This document shows, piece after piece, positions 19,174-27,802 of a stretch of 64,000 bases of DNA. Every line of letters begins with the position of its first letter. The stretch's first letter is position 1. A program made the position numbers and the translations under genes. The notes under the pieces were generated by a model. It did no database searches. It was not told the DNA's origin and saw nothing but the letters and a program-made list of their open reading frames with translations. Origin of the DNA: Pedobacter polysacchareus (lineage in GTDB: Bacteria; Bacteroidota; Bacteroidia; Sphingobacteriales; Sphingobacteriaceae); NCBI RefSeq assembly GCF_019802255.1, contig NZ_JAHYSS010000008.1, positions 1 through 64,000 on the forward strand. The letters run 5' to 3'.

Positions 19174-19184
19174 ATGTTATCATC

Positions 19185-20318
19185 ATGAAGAAAATATATC
19201 TCTTACTGTTTGCGCTGCTTACTGCGGGGCTTACAGCTGTATTTGCCCAGAAAGCTGCGCAGCAGGTTTCACCGGTGACTGAACTTTTTCCTGTCCGCGC
19301 TTTATTATTGTCTACCCCTGATCCTGAGGATGTACCGATGTTCTGCGATTTCATTACCGATGTTTTACCTAAAGAAGGGGTAAATACGCTGGTGCTGCGC
19401 ATCAATTACAAATATCAGTTTGAGACGCATCCTGAACTGGCAGGGCACAACGCCTTGTCGAAGAAAAACCTGCAGAAAATCCTGAAAGCCTGTAAAACGG
19501 CAGGTATCCGGCTCATTCCGAAAATGAACCTTTTAGGGCATCAATCTGAAGATGTATCCATGCTGCCACTGCTGAAAAACTATCCTCAGTTTGATGAATC
19601 GCCAGCATTGAACCCTCCAGTGCCTTGGAAACCGGCAAACACGATGTTTGATTTTTATGCTAAAAGCCTATGTCCTAAACATCCGGATTTATTTAAAATA
19701 ATATTTCCAGTTATAGATGAGTTGATCGATGTTTGCGGTGCTGATGCTTTCCATGTAGGTTTGGATGAGGTGTGGATCATTGGTGATGAGAAATGTCCGC
19801 GTTGCGGAGGACTGGATAAGGCGGAAATTTTTGCCACTTATGTAACTGCTTTACATGATCACCTGAAACAAAAAGGATGTGAAATGTGGATGTGGAGCGA
19901 TCGTTTAATCGATGGAAAAACAACGAATTTGTTGGCCTGGCAAGCGAGTATGAACCATACACACCGGGCAATCGACCTGATCCCCAAGGACATTATGATC
20001 TGCGACTGGAAATATGAAGATGCAGCGCCAACACCTGCTTATTTTGCGATCAAGGGCTTTAATGTCCTTGCTGCACCTTCCAATAAAGCGGAGGTTGGCC
20101 TGGCGCAGCTGGACTTGGTCAGGGCGATCAGAAAAAATGGAAACAGGGCGGAATTTTCAAGCACTATTTCTAATAGAATGCAAGGCATGTTTCATACGAT
20201 GTGGGGGAATTCAAAGGATTTTATTCTGGCGTATCATGGTAAACAGGCCGACAAAGATGGGACGGTGAATACTTTTAAAAAGTTATTCGCGGAAATCAGA
20301 ACACTAAAAAGTAATTAA
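19185..20318 (+). CDS. GH20-like glycoside hydrolase (beta-N-acetylhexosaminidase type)
   Basis: A 377-residue exported enzyme (signal peptide to about residue 22, ending VFAQK). It consists of a TIM-barrel catalytic domain only, with INYKYQFETHPEL, IPKMNLLGHQ and the active-site Asp-Glu in FHVGLDEVWIIGDEKCPRC, the GH20 hallmark for substrate-assisted cleavage of beta-linked GlcNAc/GalNAc. The GH20b N-terminal domain is absent, and a CPRCGG element follows the acid pair, so it belongs to a short subgroup whose activity may differ. It overlaps the next gene by one base (TAATG), implying translational coupling with the GH89 enzyme. Confidence 0.8.
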   Translation: MKKIYLLLFALLTAGLTAVFAQKAAQQVSPVTELFPVRALLLSTPDPEDVPMFCDFITDVLPKEGVNTLVLRINYKYQFETHPELAGHNALSKKNLQKILKACKTAGIRLIPKMNLLGHQSEDVSMLPLLKNYPQFDESPALNPPVPWKPANTMFDFYAKSLCPKHPDLFKIIFPVIDELIDVCGADAFHVGLDEVWIIGDEKCPRCGGLDKAEIFATYVTALHDHLKQKGCEMWMWSDRLIDGKTTNLLAWQASMNHTHRAIDLIPKDIMICDWKYEDAAPTPAYFAIKGFNVLAAPSNKAEVGLAQLDLVRAIRKNGNRAEFSSTISNRMQGMFHTMWGNSKDFILAYHGKQADKDGTVNTFKKLFAEIRTLKSN

Positions 20319-22486
20319 TGAAGAATATGAAAAGATACAGGAGTTTAATGTTGTTTTTGCTGATGCTTGCGGGACTTACCGCAAAGACTGCGCCTTATGA
20401 AGAGGTAAAAGGTATAGCTGCCAGAAGGTTTCCCTGGCTGACTAAGGCTTTAGCGTTTAAGGTGATCCCTGCTGCAGATGGAAATGAGGTTTTTGAATTG
20501 AGTTCTGTTAAAGGGAAAGTAGTCGTTGCCGCGAGTAACGCAAATGCTGCTGCGGAGGGCTTAAACTGGTACCTGAAGTATTATTGCCATAGAAGTATGT
20601 CTCATTTTGGGGATAACCTAAGTGCGCCGGACTCAGACAAACTTCCTGAAGTCAAAAATAAGGTTAGGGTAGTTTCTCCCTATCCATATCGCTATGCGCT
20701 GAATTACTGCACCATCAGTTATTCCATGAGTTTTTACACCTGGAAAGATTGGGAGAGAGAGTTAGACTGGATGGCTTTAAACGGGGTCAACCTGATGTTA
20801 GCGCCAGTAGGAATGGAGGCAGTATGGCAAAATACGCTGCGAAAACTAGGCTACACTGAAAAAGAAATTACTGATTTTGTGGCAGGTCCAGCTTTTGGTG
20901 CCTGGTGGTTGATGGGGAACCTGCAAGGCTGGGGTGGCCCGGTAAGTCAGGCAACGATAGATCAGCAGGTTGTGTTGCAGCAAAAGATCATCAAACGAAT
21001 GAAACAGCTGGGCATGGAACCGGTGATGCATGGTTTCTATGGAATGATCCCTTCGAATTTGAAAGATAAACAAGCGATTAAAGTAATTGATCAGGGACTA
21101 TGGGCTGGAGGTTTTAAACGTCCGGATTTTCTACTTCCTGAGGATCCTTATTTTGATAAAATAGCCAATATCTATTACTCGGAAATGAAGAAGTTGTACG
21201 GTGCTGATTTGCATTTCTTCGGTGGAGATCCATTTCATGAAGGTGGTTCTTCGAAAGGAGCAGATCTTGCCGCTTCGGGTAAGCACATTCAGCAAGTCAT
21301 GCAGCAAAATTATCCTGCTGCTACCTGGGTTTTACAAGGCTGGCAGCAGAATCCTGCAGATGCTTTATTGGCAGGATTGAATAAAGATAAAACTTTGGTG
21401 ATAGAACTTTTTGGCGAGAATACCAACAATTGGGAGAAGCGTCATGGTTATGAAAATACACCGTTTGTTTGGAGTAATGTGAGCAATTTCGGAGAGAAAA
21501 ACGGAATTTATGGCAAGTTGCAGCGCTTTGCAGACGAGGTATACCGTGCAAAAAATAGTGCTTACGGTCCTTTTTTAAAGGGCATTGGGATTATCCCTGA
21601 AGGGATTTACAACAACCCTGTTGCCTATGATTTAATGCTGGAACTGGGTTGGCATCAGGATCATCTGGACCTTAAAAACTGGATTGGCGGTTATACCAGT
21701 TACCGCTATGGAAAGCGGAGTTCAAATATGGACAAGGCCTGGGCTTTGTTTTTAGAAACAGCCTATAGCAGTCCTGAAGTAAGTCAGGAAGGGCCTTCTG
21801 AATCTATTTTTTGTGCCAGACCAGCGATGGACATTCGCTCTGTTTCTTCCTGGGGAACCAGGAAAAGAAACTATGATGTGGCGAAATTTGAAGAGGGAGT
21901 GAGGATGTTTGTGGCCGCCGGAAAAGAATTTGAAGGTCTGGAGACTTACCGGACGGATCGGATTGATTTCCTGCGTCAGCTGCAAGCAAATAGAGCAGAT
22001 AAAGTATATGCTTCAATGATGGCGGCTATAAAAACCAAAAATTTGCAGGAATTTAAATCCAGCAGTGCGAAGTTCAAACACTTGATCCTGCAGCAGGATT
22101 CTTTATTGAGTACGAGTAAATATTTTTCTGTTAACAGGTGGCTGCAGCAGTCGTTGGACTTTGCTACTTCAAAATCAGATAAAGAGAATGCTTTACTGAA
22201 TGCAAAAACGCAGATCATTTTCTGGGGTCCCGATAACAATCCTAAGACAGATCTTCATGATTATGCGCATAAAGAATGGTCTGGGCTGTTGAGCACGATT
22301 TACCTGGCGAGATGGGAGGCTTTTATAAACTGGCAAATCGCAGTAATGAGTTCAAAGAACACGCCCGAACCGGATTACTTCAAAATGGAAAAAGAATGGG
22401 TGAAACGAAAGGATTTGTATCCTGCAAAAGCACTGACCAATACAGAATTGGATGGGCTGATTAAACGAATGATCGTTGAAGAGTAG
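20318..22486 (+). CDS. Alpha-N-acetylglucosaminidase, GH89 (NAGLU family)
   Basis: A 722-residue exported enzyme that removes terminal alpha-linked GlcNAc, as found in mucin-type glycans and heparan-like chains. Domains in order: small N-terminal NAGLU domain (about 25-110), TIM barrel (about 120-450; NYCTISYSMSFYTWKDWERE, LNGVNLMLAPVGMEAVW, FGGDPFHEGG, IIPEGIYNNPVAYDL) and a helical C-terminal domain (about 460-720). Length matches the family. The signal peptide is short (LMLAGLTAKTAP). Together with the GH20-like enzyme it indicates that the PUL works on GlcNAc-rich glycans. Confidence 0.92.
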   Translation: MKNMKRYRSLMLFLLMLAGLTAKTAPYEEVKGIAARRFPWLTKALAFKVIPAADGNEVFELSSVKGKVVVAASNANAAAEGLNWYLKYYCHRSMSHFGDNLSAPDSDKLPEVKNKVRVVSPYPYRYALNYCTISYSMSFYTWKDWERELDWMALNGVNLMLAPVGMEAVWQNTLRKLGYTEKEITDFVAGPAFGAWWLMGNLQGWGGPVSQATIDQQVVLQQKIIKRMKQLGMEPVMHGFYGMIPSNLKDKQAIKVIDQGLWAGGFKRPDFLLPEDPYFDKIANIYYSEMKKLYGADLHFFGGDPFHEGGSSKGADLAASGKHIQQVMQQNYPAATWVLQGWQQNPADALLAGLNKDKTLVIELFGENTNNWEKRHGYENTPFVWSNVSNFGEKNGIYGKLQRFADEVYRAKNSAYGPFLKGIGIIPEGIYNNPVAYDLMLELGWHQDHLDLKNWIGGYTSYRYGKRSSNMDKAWALFLETAYSSPEVSQEGPSESIFCARPAMDIRSVSSWGTRKRNYDVAKFEEGVRMFVAAGKEFEGLETYRTDRIDFLRQLQANRADKVYASMMAAIKTKNLQEFKSSSAKFKHLILQQDSLLSTSKYFSVNRWLQQSLDFATSKSDKENALLNAKTQIIFWGPDNNPKTDLHDYAHKEWSGLLSTIYLARWEAFINWQIAVMSSKNTPEPDYFKMEKEWVKRKDLYPAKALTNTELDGLIKRMIVEE

Positions 22487-22518
22487 GTTTGTTCAGGAAA
22501 CTGAAAGATAGAAAGTTA

Positions 22519-22557
22519 ATTCGGTGAGTAATTTTTAAAAGGAATTACTCACCGAAT
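22519..22557. repeat. Palindrome, copy 2 of a dispersed hairpin; likely bidirectional terminator
   Basis: Arms 22519-22532 and 22544-22557 form a perfect 14-bp inverted repeat with an 11-nt loop. The core TTCGGTGAGT and its complement plus the TCACT flank are shared with 1158-1196. It lies between the convergent ends of the GH89 gene and the PL6 gene, so it can terminate both PULs. The right flank toward the PL6 gene is T-rich. Confidence 0.8.
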
Positions 22558-22569
22558 CACTGTTGTTTA

Positions 22570-24873
22570 TTAAAACTTTGCACCAAGTGCTTGTCGCTCA
22601 TTTGATGCAGACGCCAATTTTACTGATCCCGGTTCATCATTGTAAATGTGCGGACCGGCAGCGTTATTATAAAAAGATTCAATCTTTCCCGAATTGTAGA
22701 AATTACAATAATCAACCAGAATATGATCCGTTCTATATTCCTGAAACTGTATAGAACGACCGCCCTGTCCGGAATTGGAGAAACTGGAATTGGTGATTTT
22801 CGCCTGCTGTACGCCAATCAATTTCACCACCGCGCCTTGTTCTCTGTTTTCAACTTCGTTAAAACTGCAATAATCGATGCTGACAAATGGCCCTAAGGTG
22901 CTTTCGTCATTTCCTCCACGGTAAACGTTGATGGCGCTTCCCAGTAAATTTGTAAACAGGCAATTGGTAATGTTCACAAATTCAGCATTGTAAATGCCTT
23001 TGTCGTCTTTTTCTGAAGACAGGTTGATGCCTGTGCCAGAAAGGTGGTGGAAAATTGAGTTGCTCACCACTAAACTATCTGCTAATGTCCCTTTTGCGCC
23101 CGCAATGGCACTCTGTGAACTTTCATTGAAATCGTAAAACTCACAGCCATCTACATTTAAATAATAGGACTGGTTCATAGGGGATTCCGAAGATTTAATC
23201 CCTGCATCCACACCTCCATAACTTTCCAGTGTTCCTTTAAATGCGATGTTTTTAACGGTCAGGCGACCGCCATTCTCTATGGTCAAAAACGCAGGCAGGC
23301 TATTGAAACTTGCATTCACGAGAGTAGGTCTTTTATGCAGGTTTTTAGCCGCCATAATTACCAGTGCTTTGCTGATTTGAATTGGCTCCTTCATTTTATA
23401 ATAACCGGTGTCCATCAATACAATGGTATCACCGGATAAGGCCTGCAGACTGAGCTGTTTAAAGTTTTCAGACTGAGCACTCCTCAGCTGAAAACTTTTG
23501 GCTTTGCGGGCAGTAGTTTTTACTGCTGGCTGAAACCATACTGCACCAGTATTTTTCGCCTCAATAAAGGAGAGCTGCTTCAGGTCTGCTCCGTATTTGG
23601 CATCGTAAGGCAGTTCATACCCTTTTATACGCAGGTATTTTGGTTTTATTTTATGGAAACCTGCAGGTGGATTTTCAGTGTTTTTTCCGCGAAGGTTGGC
23701 CCCTTCGATAAGTCCATTGTCGGTGATTTTGATCCCATTATCATCATTTAAATTCTCATAAATGCTGGAATCTTTGCTTAAAACCAGGTTGTTTCTGAAC
23801 GCCACTTCCTGCGGGGAAAGTGTCCTTTCCGCATCTTTTCCTGCGCCAAAGAGAAAGGGTGTACAATCGACAAAGGTGTTTTTTTCTACTGTCACATCTT
23901 TCACCTGGTAATATCGGTTGATTAAAGAATTGGGAACACCGTTCATGATGCTCAAAGGCGCTCTGAATTGTTTCCCTTTAAGCTGGAAGAATACATTGTT
24001 GAACACTTTGTGACCGGGGTTAATGATCCGGACTCCACCTGTAAATGGTTTGTTGTTCCCATTGAAGAAATTGCTTTCTACCGTGTTATTTGAGCCATGT
24101 CTTAATACCATTCCGCCTTCGCTTTCAAAAAAGGTGTTAAAACTCACCTTGTTTTCTCCGGATTTAATGGAAATAATTTCCACTTCTCCATTGCAGCGTT
24201 CAAAGAAATTATGGCTGATGGTGGTTCTGGAAGGAGTGAGGGAATACCTGGAGACACCTACACGGATGGTTTCGGCACCATTAGAGCCGAAGCGTGGTCG
24301 GCCGTTGAAATAATTGCTGTCAATGCGATGGTAATTCTGCTGACTTCTTTCATCGTCCAGCTCCACAATAATCACCGGTCCGGAATTCAGCTTGTCGACA
24401 AATGTAGAATGATCTATCCGGTTGTTTTTCCCATAAAATATCACCCAGGTATCTGTTTTGAAGCGTTCCGGCTGACTATAATTTTCAATCACCACGCCGG
24501 TCACCCGACAATGGTTGGCCAGATTTTTACTGTCTGCCCTAAAAGAAATTACCGCTCTTTTAGGGGTAAAACCTTGGTTAAAATGCAGGTTTTTTACCGT
24601 CAAATATTCACCTGCCAATTGGAGGTAAGAACTGCCTGTCAGCAGCACTCCACCTGGGCTTTCCGCCATAATCACAATAGGTTTCTGGGCGGTTCCCTTG
24701 CCATCGAGGTTTAAAGCAGCATCTTTCCATGTGCCATTTTTCAGTACAATGGTATCACCGGGTTTTGCCTTTTGAACTGCTTTTCGAAGCTGTTCCGCAT
24801 TGTCGACTATTATTCCCGCACAGGAATTCATCGCATAAAACATCAGGGAAAGGAATAGGAATTTTTTCATCAT
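22570..24873 (-). CDS. Alginate lyase, two-domain PL6 (chondroitinase-B-like fold)
   Basis: A 767-residue exported lyase, signal peptide to about residue 19. The first right-handed beta-helix (about 22-450) carries the PL6 active site: NGEVE calcium ligands at about 228-232, Lys237 in SIKSGENK and Arg258 in MVLRHG, 21 residues apart as in known two-domain PL6 enzymes such as AlyGC. A second beta-helix follows (about 460-760, SGDTIVLMDTGYY onward). It cleaves alginate, probably G-rich blocks, by beta-elimination. The start codon pair ATGATG overlaps the upstream lipoprotein stop by 4 nt, so the two are translationally coupled. Confidence 0.93.
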   Translation of the reverse strand: MMKKFLFLSLMFYAMNSCAGIIVDNAEQLRKAVQKAKPGDTIVLKNGTWKDAALNLDGKGTAQKPIVIMAESPGGVLLTGSSYLQLAGEYLTVKNLHFNQGFTPKRAVISFRADSKNLANHCRVTGVVIENYSQPERFKTDTWVIFYGKNNRIDHSTFVDKLNSGPVIIVELDDERSQQNYHRIDSNYFNGRPRFGSNGAETIRVGVSRYSLTPSRTTISHNFFERCNGEVEIISIKSGENKVSFNTFFESEGGMVLRHGSNNTVESNFFNGNNKPFTGGVRIINPGHKVFNNVFFQLKGKQFRAPLSIMNGVPNSLINRYYQVKDVTVEKNTFVDCTPFLFGAGKDAERTLSPQEVAFRNNLVLSKDSSIYENLNDDNGIKITDNGLIEGANLRGKNTENPPAGFHKIKPKYLRIKGYELPYDAKYGADLKQLSFIEAKNTGAVWFQPAVKTTARKAKSFQLRSAQSENFKQLSLQALSGDTIVLMDTGYYKMKEPIQISKALVIMAAKNLHKRPTLVNASFNSLPAFLTIENGGRLTVKNIAFKGTLESYGGVDAGIKSSESPMNQSYYLNVDGCEFYDFNESSQSAIAGAKGTLADSLVVSNSIFHHLSGTGINLSSEKDDKGIYNAEFVNITNCLFTNLLGSAINVYRGGNDESTLGPFVSIDYCSFNEVENREQGAVVKLIGVQQAKITNSSFSNSGQGGRSIQFQEYRTDHILVDYCNFYNSGKIESFYNNAAGPHIYNDEPGSVKLASASNERQALGAKF

Positions 24874-26177
24874 TTAGAAACTAAGATGTCAAATTTTATA
24901 GTTGATAATGCGGCTGTTGCAGCGATGTTAACCTCTTTTACTCTAAGGAGTTGGTTGGTGTAATTTAAACCGTCAGCTTTAGGTACCCGAATCCAAATTA
25001 AATAGGCAGTGCTCAGGTTGAATATGGCCGTGGATTGATTGGCCACAATGGCGTCAAATTTTGCTGTATTGCCTGCCGGAACAGGAATCCCGTTAAAGAA
25101 CGCATCACTGAGCTCTGTAATTAAGTTGGCATTATATGCCGCGTAAACCTGATCTATTGCTGCGGTACCCGGCACTAATACCCGGAACTTCGTAGCCTTT
25201 AAATCAGCGACGTTTGGCTCCCAGATCAGACTGCCGCATTTGAAGTTTTTGGAGATGGTACTGGTATTCGCAGGACTGTAAAGCGTATAGACAAAAGTAC
25301 TGGTGCAGTAGCCTACAAAATCTATTTTTTGCTCCTGTCCATTTACGTTGCAGCTGCCAAATGCTGTACCTGTTTCACCTGTGAAAAAGCTGCTGGCAGA
25401 TGGGATGGCTGCGGTGCCATTCGCCATCATTTCAATGCCTTTAAAACTGTTGTAACTCAGTAATGGCAGGTTAATAATCGAACTGGCAGACAGCCCGTAA
25501 AGATCCGTAATGACCACCTTTACGCGGGACGCATTTTTACGATAGGTGTAGGTATAATTCAATTCATAGGTTTTCTCCCGGTTGGGTAAGTCGATCTTTT
25601 CAACAAGGGCATCAATCCCTTGATAGTCGTCATAAATAGCGATTTCCTTAATCCCATTTTCTGAAGCAGCGGTTCCCGTGATGCGGATTTTTCCACTTTC
25701 ATCCGGTAGTAATTTCGTTGGGATATTTTTTAAGGTGGGCATCGGCGGACTAAAAGAGGTTACTTTGACAAAACCTTCAGAAGTTCCGTTGTTTAGATCC
25801 CTGATCATTAACTTGATCCCCTGTACCTTTTCAAGGTTTGCGGAAGCATAGTTTATCGTAGGGATCACGAAATGAAAACTGGTTTGGTTCATTGCTTCCT
25901 GCGGATTGCTATAGACCAGGGAATCGGTCTTGCCTGAACGAACAAGATAACCGTAGATCTGCTTAATTCCAGTACCAGAACTGATGTCGCCATTGACTGC
26001 TTCATCTGGTGTAACCGCCTTTATAGCCATGTTATAGCTGAATTCTTTCGCAGTCACTACAGCCGTACCTTTTCCTGCTACCTGATCTTTTTTGCAGGCC
26101 GGGAATACGGAAATACAAAGGACCAGTAACGTTAATTTTAGCATCTGTTTCATTTGATTACAATTTTTAATAGCCAT
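24870..26177 (-). CDS. SusE-like surface lipoprotein of the alginate PUL
   Basis: About 435 residues from the start at 26177, with a lipobox in CISVFPACKKD; the reading frame is open to 26279 but that extension overlaps susD and precedes the signal peptide. Beta-rich throughout, with an apparent Ig-like repeat near residues 120-210 (AASENGIKEIAIYDDYQG, VKVVITDLYGLSA). No family was recognised by motif. Its position directly after susD and before the PL6 lyase indicates a SusE/F-type surface glycan-binding protein, here for alginate. The role is inferred from context. Confidence 0.65.
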   Translation of the reverse strand: MAIKNCNQMKQMLKLTLLVLCISVFPACKKDQVAGKGTAVVTAKEFSYNMAIKAVTPDEAVNGDISSGTGIKQIYGYLVRSGKTDSLVYSNPQEAMNQTSFHFVIPTINYASANLEKVQGIKLMIRDLNNGTSEGFVKVTSFSPPMPTLKNIPTKLLPDESGKIRITGTAASENGIKEIAIYDDYQGIDALVEKIDLPNREKTYELNYTYTYRKNASRVKVVITDLYGLSASSIINLPLLSYNSFKGIEMMANGTAAIPSASSFFTGETGTAFGSCNVNGQEQKIDFVGYCTSTFVYTLYSPANTSTISKNFKCGSLIWEPNVADLKATKFRVLVPGTAAIDQVYAAYNANLITELSDAFFNGIPVPAGNTAKFDAIVANQSTAIFNLSTAYLIWIRVPKADGLNYTNQLLRVKEVNIAATAALSTIKFDILVSK

Positions 26178-26187
26178 CATTTTGATT

Positions 26188-27777
26188 TTAGTAACCCTCA
26201 TTTTGAGTGATTTTAAGCTGATCATTGCTGTCGATTTCCTTTTGTGGAATCGGCAGTAACATTCGGCTTTGTACCACATTACTTTGCAACTGAGCGAGTG
26301 TGATCGCTGGAACGATGTTCTTGTAATGCGTAGGGAATTCTGCTGAAAAATGTGCTTTTATAATTTCTATAGCCTGTCCACTGCGCAACAGGTCAAAGAA
26401 ACGCTGGTTTTCAAAGGCAAATTCCAATCGTCTCTCGTTGAAAAGTGCGGCTAAAAACTTCGTGTTATCGGTTATTGCAGCCGCCTGACCGCCATCTGTC
26501 GGGTATTTATAAAAACCAGTCGAGAAATCACCTGTGGTAAAATCTACCGCGCCTGAACGTGCCCTAACCTGGTTAATCAGGCCAACAGCAGTCCCGGAAG
26601 GGCCATCAAAACCGATCGCTTCTGCTTTCATTAACAGCACATCAGAAAAACGGATCACTGGAAAATCGTTCTCTGCATCATTTTTCACAAGTACTGGAGA
26701 GATGAATTTCTTCACATATAATTTCGCGCCATATTTGCCAATCGCCAGGTCTTTTCTTTGATCTACCGGAGCACTGGCTAATATTTTATACTGTCCATCC
26801 AACTCTGTTGTTGGAAAATTATAGCCCAATCCATCGCCATTGATCACTGCACTGCCGCTGGAAGTTGGGGCAAAGGAATTACCCATGCTGTTACCCAGTC
26901 CAAATCCACCAGCTTTAAACCTTACTGAAAACAGAATTTCTTTATTCATTTCATTGTTGATGGAAAACACATCAGCGAAGGAGTTCAGTAAACCATGACC
27001 GCTGTTCTGGATGACATCATCCAGTAGGGGCAAGGCCAGATTTTTCTGATTTAAAGTCAGATAGACTTTTGCCAGCAGTGCTTTTGCCGCCCAGCTGGTC
27101 GCTCTGCCACGATCCGCATCGGAAATGGCCGGATACGCAGCCTGAGCCATCAAATCTTTTGCTTTAGCAAGATCGGCCACAATCAGCTGGTAACATTGCT
27201 GAACCGGAGTTCTATTGAGCTGTTTAGATTGTTTGGGATCTACCGGTGTGGTCACTAAAAATACCTCTCCGTACAGCCTCACCAGGTTAAAGTAATGGTA
27301 AGCTCTTAAAAACAAGGCTTCTCCGGCTAGTTGGTTTTTCTGGGCTTCCGTCATTTTTGCCGTTCCTTCTCCAATTTGAATACCGCCGTTTTCATACGAT
27401 ACACCCAGACTTTTCAGTACATAATTGATGGAGCGGATGTTTTTATAAGTATGCAGCCAGTACCTGTAAACCTTATCATGGGAAGAGTTTAAAGTGAACA
27501 TGTCCAGTTCATTGAATTCTACATTGATGGAAGCCGAACTATTGGGCACCCCTTGTTTTGTATTGTCGCTTCTCAATTCCGTGAGCATCCATTCGGTTTC
27601 TAATGGCAATTGCAGGCCATTATAACTCCCGGTGAGTCCAACTTTCGTTTCGTCATAATTGGTGTAGAAAGTTTCCACCCCCAAATTAGAGATGGGATCA
27701 ATATCAATTATTTTTTTGCAGCCTCCTGTGAAAAAAGCAAGGGCAACAAAGGGCAGTAGATATTTTAAGTGTTTCAT
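26188..27777 (-). CDS. SusD/RagB lipoprotein of the alginate PUL
   Basis: A 529-residue lipoprotein; the start at 27777 gives the signal peptide MKHLKYLLPFVALAFFTGGC with lipidated Cys at residue 20. SusD hallmarks are LAGEALFLRAYHYFNLVRLYG near the first third and FNERRLEFAFENQRFFDLLR with MLLPIPQKEID at the C-terminus. It should bind alginate oligomers on the surface and cap the SusC encoded 25 nt upstream. Only about 10 nt separate it from the SusE-like gene. Confidence 0.95.
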   Translation of the reverse strand: MKHLKYLLPFVALAFFTGGCKKIIDIDPISNLGVETFYTNYDETKVGLTGSYNGLQLPLETEWMLTELRSDNTKQGVPNSSASINVEFNELDMFTLNSSHDKVYRYWLHTYKNIRSINYVLKSLGVSYENGGIQIGEGTAKMTEAQKNQLAGEALFLRAYHYFNLVRLYGEVFLVTTPVDPKQSKQLNRTPVQQCYQLIVADLAKAKDLMAQAAYPAISDADRGRATSWAAKALLAKVYLTLNQKNLALPLLDDVIQNSGHGLLNSFADVFSINNEMNKEILFSVRFKAGGFGLGNSMGNSFAPTSSGSAVINGDGLGYNFPTTELDGQYKILASAPVDQRKDLAIGKYGAKLYVKKFISPVLVKNDAENDFPVIRFSDVLLMKAEAIGFDGPSGTAVGLINQVRARSGAVDFTTGDFSTGFYKYPTDGGQAAAITDNTKFLAALFNERRLEFAFENQRFFDLLRSGQAIEIIKAHFSAEFPTHYKNIVPAITLAQLQSNVVQSRMLLPIPQKEIDSNDQLKITQNEGY

Positions 27778-27802
27778 GGTCAGTTTTTTAATTGGGTTAT
27801 AC

